From: Sulfidibacter corallicola
GTDB taxonomy: Bacteria > Acidobacteriota > Holophagae > Acanthopleuribacterales > Acanthopleuribacteraceae
DNA: 64,000 bases
NCBI RefSeq assembly: GCF_017498545.1
Contig: NZ_CP071793.1
Coordinates: 10,472,256 to 10,536,255 of the forward strand
Direction: 5' to 3'
The notes below the pieces were generated by a model that was not told the origin of the DNA, made no database searches, and saw nothing but the letters and a program-made list of their open reading frames with translations. Shown here piece after piece: positions 62,020-64,000 of this stretch; the stretch's first letter is position 1, and the number at the start of each line of letters is the position of its first letter. The position numbers and the translations under genes were made by a program.

Positions 62020-63906
62020 ATGATTTCCTTTGATTGGGAAGAAGGCGTGTTCCGCGGCCTACGCGGCACTTGGCAGTACCTGTTCCACCCGAAAAAAACC
62101 GATATCCGCCAAGAGGGCGGCGTGCTCCTGGCTGACCAGGAGACGCAACTGGAAATCCTGGCCAGGCTCGTATCGGGGCAGCCCCTCCGCGTTCGCGAAT
62201 CGGAACTGCTCGGCGGTCTGCGCGGCCGGATCCTCCTGTTGCCCAAACAGATCGCCATCTGTGACGATCCCGCCGTCAACCGCCACTTCTTTCTCATCCG
62301 AACGCTGATCGGTGCCGAAATGGCGCGTCAAACCGGAGCCATCGGCGAATGGGACATTTCCATGGCCGGCCGCATTCGGTATCTGTTCGCCGTGGCTCGA
62401 TCGATCTCCTCCTTGGCCATCACGTTCGACCGCTTCGCATGCATCTATCGCGATTTGTTCCGCTTGGAGCGAGGCACCCGCAAGGACCAGACCCCCAAAT
62501 CCAAAGCCGCCCGGTGTTTTGAAACCCTGCGGATCTCGGTGTTGACCGATTGTCTGGTAGACCCCGTACGCTGGGACGAGGCGACCCAATTGGAACTGTT
62601 GGGTTCCAGCCCGGTGCCCGACGACCTCGCGCCCGGGTTCATGCTGAGCGGTGACGTCCTGACGCCGCAAGACGCGGAAAAGGCGGGCGATGCGGGAGAC
62701 CTCCAACAGGACCGGAACCCGGGACGCGGCACCGAAATCGAGTCGCCGGCCAAGGACCACATCCACCGCACCTTTTTGGAGAAGGTGGACGAAATCGACC
62801 CCTTGCCGATGCACACGTTCGAAAAGACCGAAACTGCCGACAACTACCGCGGCGGCTCGCGGCAGGTGGACGGCGACGACGAGCTGGAAGAACACCTGGA
62901 GGCCCTCCAGGATCTGGACCTGCGCGAGGTCATCCGCGGTGGTCGTGAAACCAAGAGTATCTTCCGGGCCGACATCGACCTTTCGGGCGGCATCCCGGAC
63001 GTGCACACCATTCTCCCGGAGGAAAAGGGCATCCCCTACCCCGAGTGGAACTACGCCAAGAAAAGCTACCGACCCGATTGGGTGACCGTGTACCCCACCA
63101 ACGTGATCAAACCCAACGCACCGGCTGCGGCCAAAATCCTACAGCAGCGGCGGCTGCTCATCGAGGAACTCACCAATCGGCTGCTCGCCCATCGCACCCG
63201 CCACAACCGCTTGAATCGCCGGAACCAGGGCGAAGAGATCGACCTGGATGCGGTGGTGGAAGCCTATGCGGACCGACGCGCGGGCCGTCCGCCCTCGGAG
63301 AAGCTCTACAGCACCATTCGCAAGACGCGCGAACCCACGGCGGTGACCCTGCTGTTGGATGTCAGTCTTTCTAGCGGGAGCTGGGTCGAGGGCAGGCGCG
63401 TCATCGACGTCACCCGCGAAACGGTGATGGTTCTCGGAGAGGTGGCCGAGGAGCTGGGCGACCTGGTACGCATCCTGTGCTTCGCGGGCAATACGCGCAA
63501 TCACTGTCGGGTGTTCGAAGTCAAGTCGTGGCGCCAGCCGTGGTCTCAGGCCCGCGACCTGATCTGCGGCCTGGAGCCACAGGGCTACACCCGCATCGGG
63601 CCGGCCATTCGCCACGCGGTCGCGGGCTTCGACGACGCCCCGTCCAGTAAGCGGTTACTGCTCCTGATCACCGATGGTAAGCCGACGGATTACGATCGGT
63701 ACGAGGGGATCTACGGCTTGGAGGACGTGCGCATGGCGATCAAGGAAGGAACCGAGCGGGGCATCTACGGGTTCGCCATCGGTTTGGACGCCCGGGCGCG
63801 ATCCTCGCTGAGTGCCATGTTCGGGCTCAACGCTTGGCAGGTGCTACGCCACATCGGCGATCTGCCGGAATGCGTGGTGTCCGCCTACGGCCGCTTGATC
63901 GACTAA
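62020..63906 (+). CDS. norD: Nitric oxide reductase activation protein NorD (VWA domain)
   Basis: 628 residues from the ATG at 62020 (AAGGAA 7 nt upstream); the in-frame extension from 61834 translates repeat DNA. The N-terminal part is helical (FDWEEGVFRGLRGTWQYLF), the middle is acidic and variable, and the C-terminal von Willebrand A domain has the MIDAS LLLDVSLSSGSW (DxSxS) near 446, GYTRIGPAIRHA and LLLITDGKPTDYD. This is the standard NorD/CbbO layout that works with NorQ to mature NorBC. It is likely expressed with norCBQ, or from its own promoter in the preceding 450-bp gap. Confidence 0.94.
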   Translation: MISFDWEEGVFRGLRGTWQYLFHPKKTDIRQEGGVLLADQETQLEILARLVSGQPLRVRESELLGGLRGRILLLPKQIAICDDPAVNRHFFLIRTLIGAEMARQTGAIGEWDISMAGRIRYLFAVARSISSLAITFDRFACIYRDLFRLERGTRKDQTPKSKAARCFETLRISVLTDCLVDPVRWDEATQLELLGSSPVPDDLAPGFMLSGDVLTPQDAEKAGDAGDLQQDRNPGRGTEIESPAKDHIHRTFLEKVDEIDPLPMHTFEKTETADNYRGGSRQVDGDDELEEHLEALQDLDLREVIRGGRETKSIFRADIDLSGGIPDVHTILPEEKGIPYPEWNYAKKSYRPDWVTVYPTNVIKPNAPAAAKILQQRRLLIEELTNRLLAHRTRHNRLNRRNQGEEIDLDAVVEAYADRRAGRPPSEKLYSTIRKTREPTAVTLLLDVSLSSGSWVEGRRVIDVTRETVMVLGEVAEELGDLVRILCFAGNTRNHCRVFEVKSWRQPWSQARDLICGLEPQGYTRIGPAIRHAVAGFDDAPSSKRLLLLITDGKPTDYDRYEGIYGLEDVRMAIKEGTERGIYGFAIGLDARARSSLSAMFGLNAWQVLRHIGDLPECVVSAYGRLID

Positions 63907-63920
63907 ATCCACGAATCTGA

Positions 63921-64000
63921 CTTGTCCACTAAATACACGAAAAAACACGAAAAAACACGAAAAAGATATTCCCGACATTCCCTGCCCGGTGAGCCAATCG
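63921..64000. repeat. Left part of a composite repeat, cut by the window edge
   Basis: GTCCACTAAATACACGAAAA begins near 63923, with the CACGAAAAAA motif repeated twice, then GACATTCCCTGCCCGGTGAG and CCAATCG. It matches the left end of the composite repeat (as at 53515-53570) and continues beyond the window. Confidence 0.7.

Overview
The window comes from a large-genome Gram-negative bacterium. It carries a TonB-dependent outer-membrane receptor, many exported proteins with signal peptides, and GC-rich coding DNA separated by AT-rich, repeat-rich intergenic DNA. An ECF sigma factor beside a Ser/Thr kinase with C-terminal TPRs, giant NRPS/PKS genes and abundant dispersed repeats fit Acidobacteriota (Holophagae/Acanthopleuribacter-like). 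That placement is a family-level inference, not a sequence match.

Layout. 1-2979 (minus): ECF sigma factor followed by a membrane Ser/Thr kinase with TPRs, running off the left edge. 4130-6100: secreted M19-type dipeptidase. 6877-39526: a biosynthetic gene cluster. It has three assembly-line proteins: C-A-PCP-C-KS-AT-KR-ACP; C-A-PCP-C-A-PCP-KS-AT-KR-ACP; and C-(relic A)-PCP-C-A-PCP-TE. These are followed by a PLP enzyme closely resembling capreomycidine synthase (VioD), an Fe/2-oxoglutarate oxygenase of the arginine 3-hydroxylase (VioC) family, and an ABC exporter. 40287-42406 (minus): AlkC/AlkD-type DNA glycosylase and a SRPBCC protein. 42809-48655: two large secreted proteins. 49258-52848 (minus): a proline-rich membrane protein and a TonB receptor. 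54334-57354: BlaI/BlaR1-type pair and an exported DJ-1/PfpI protein with a metal-binding motif. 57803-63906: a divergent Coa1-like gene and a nitric oxide reductase operon norC-norB-norQ, then norD.

Main point. VioC plus VioD is the known route from L-arginine to (2S,3R)-capreomycidine, so the cluster should make a capreomycidine-containing peptide-polyketide. Hand-read adenylation codes are Val-like (DAFFIGGTFK), unassigned (DAYFKGATFK), acidic and possibly for Arg/capreomycidine (DVEEIGVVTK), and the canonical Thr code (DFWNIGMVHK). Both PKS modules are malonyl-type with KR only and sit after NRPS modules, so they should yield statine-like gamma-amino-beta-hydroxy acids. The line has oddities: a shrunken A domain, an orphan C domain next to an internal Shine-Dalgarno/ATG, and two ACP-accepting C domains that lack the last Gly of HHxxxDG.

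Non-coding DNA holds several repeat families: 143-bp and 314-bp tandem arrays between the third NRPS and vioD; a roughly 516-bp composite element with nested inverted repeats around a constant 226-bp core; a 171-bp tandem array; and a 262-bp inverted-repeat element. No rRNA, tRNA, CRISPR array or transposase gene was seen.
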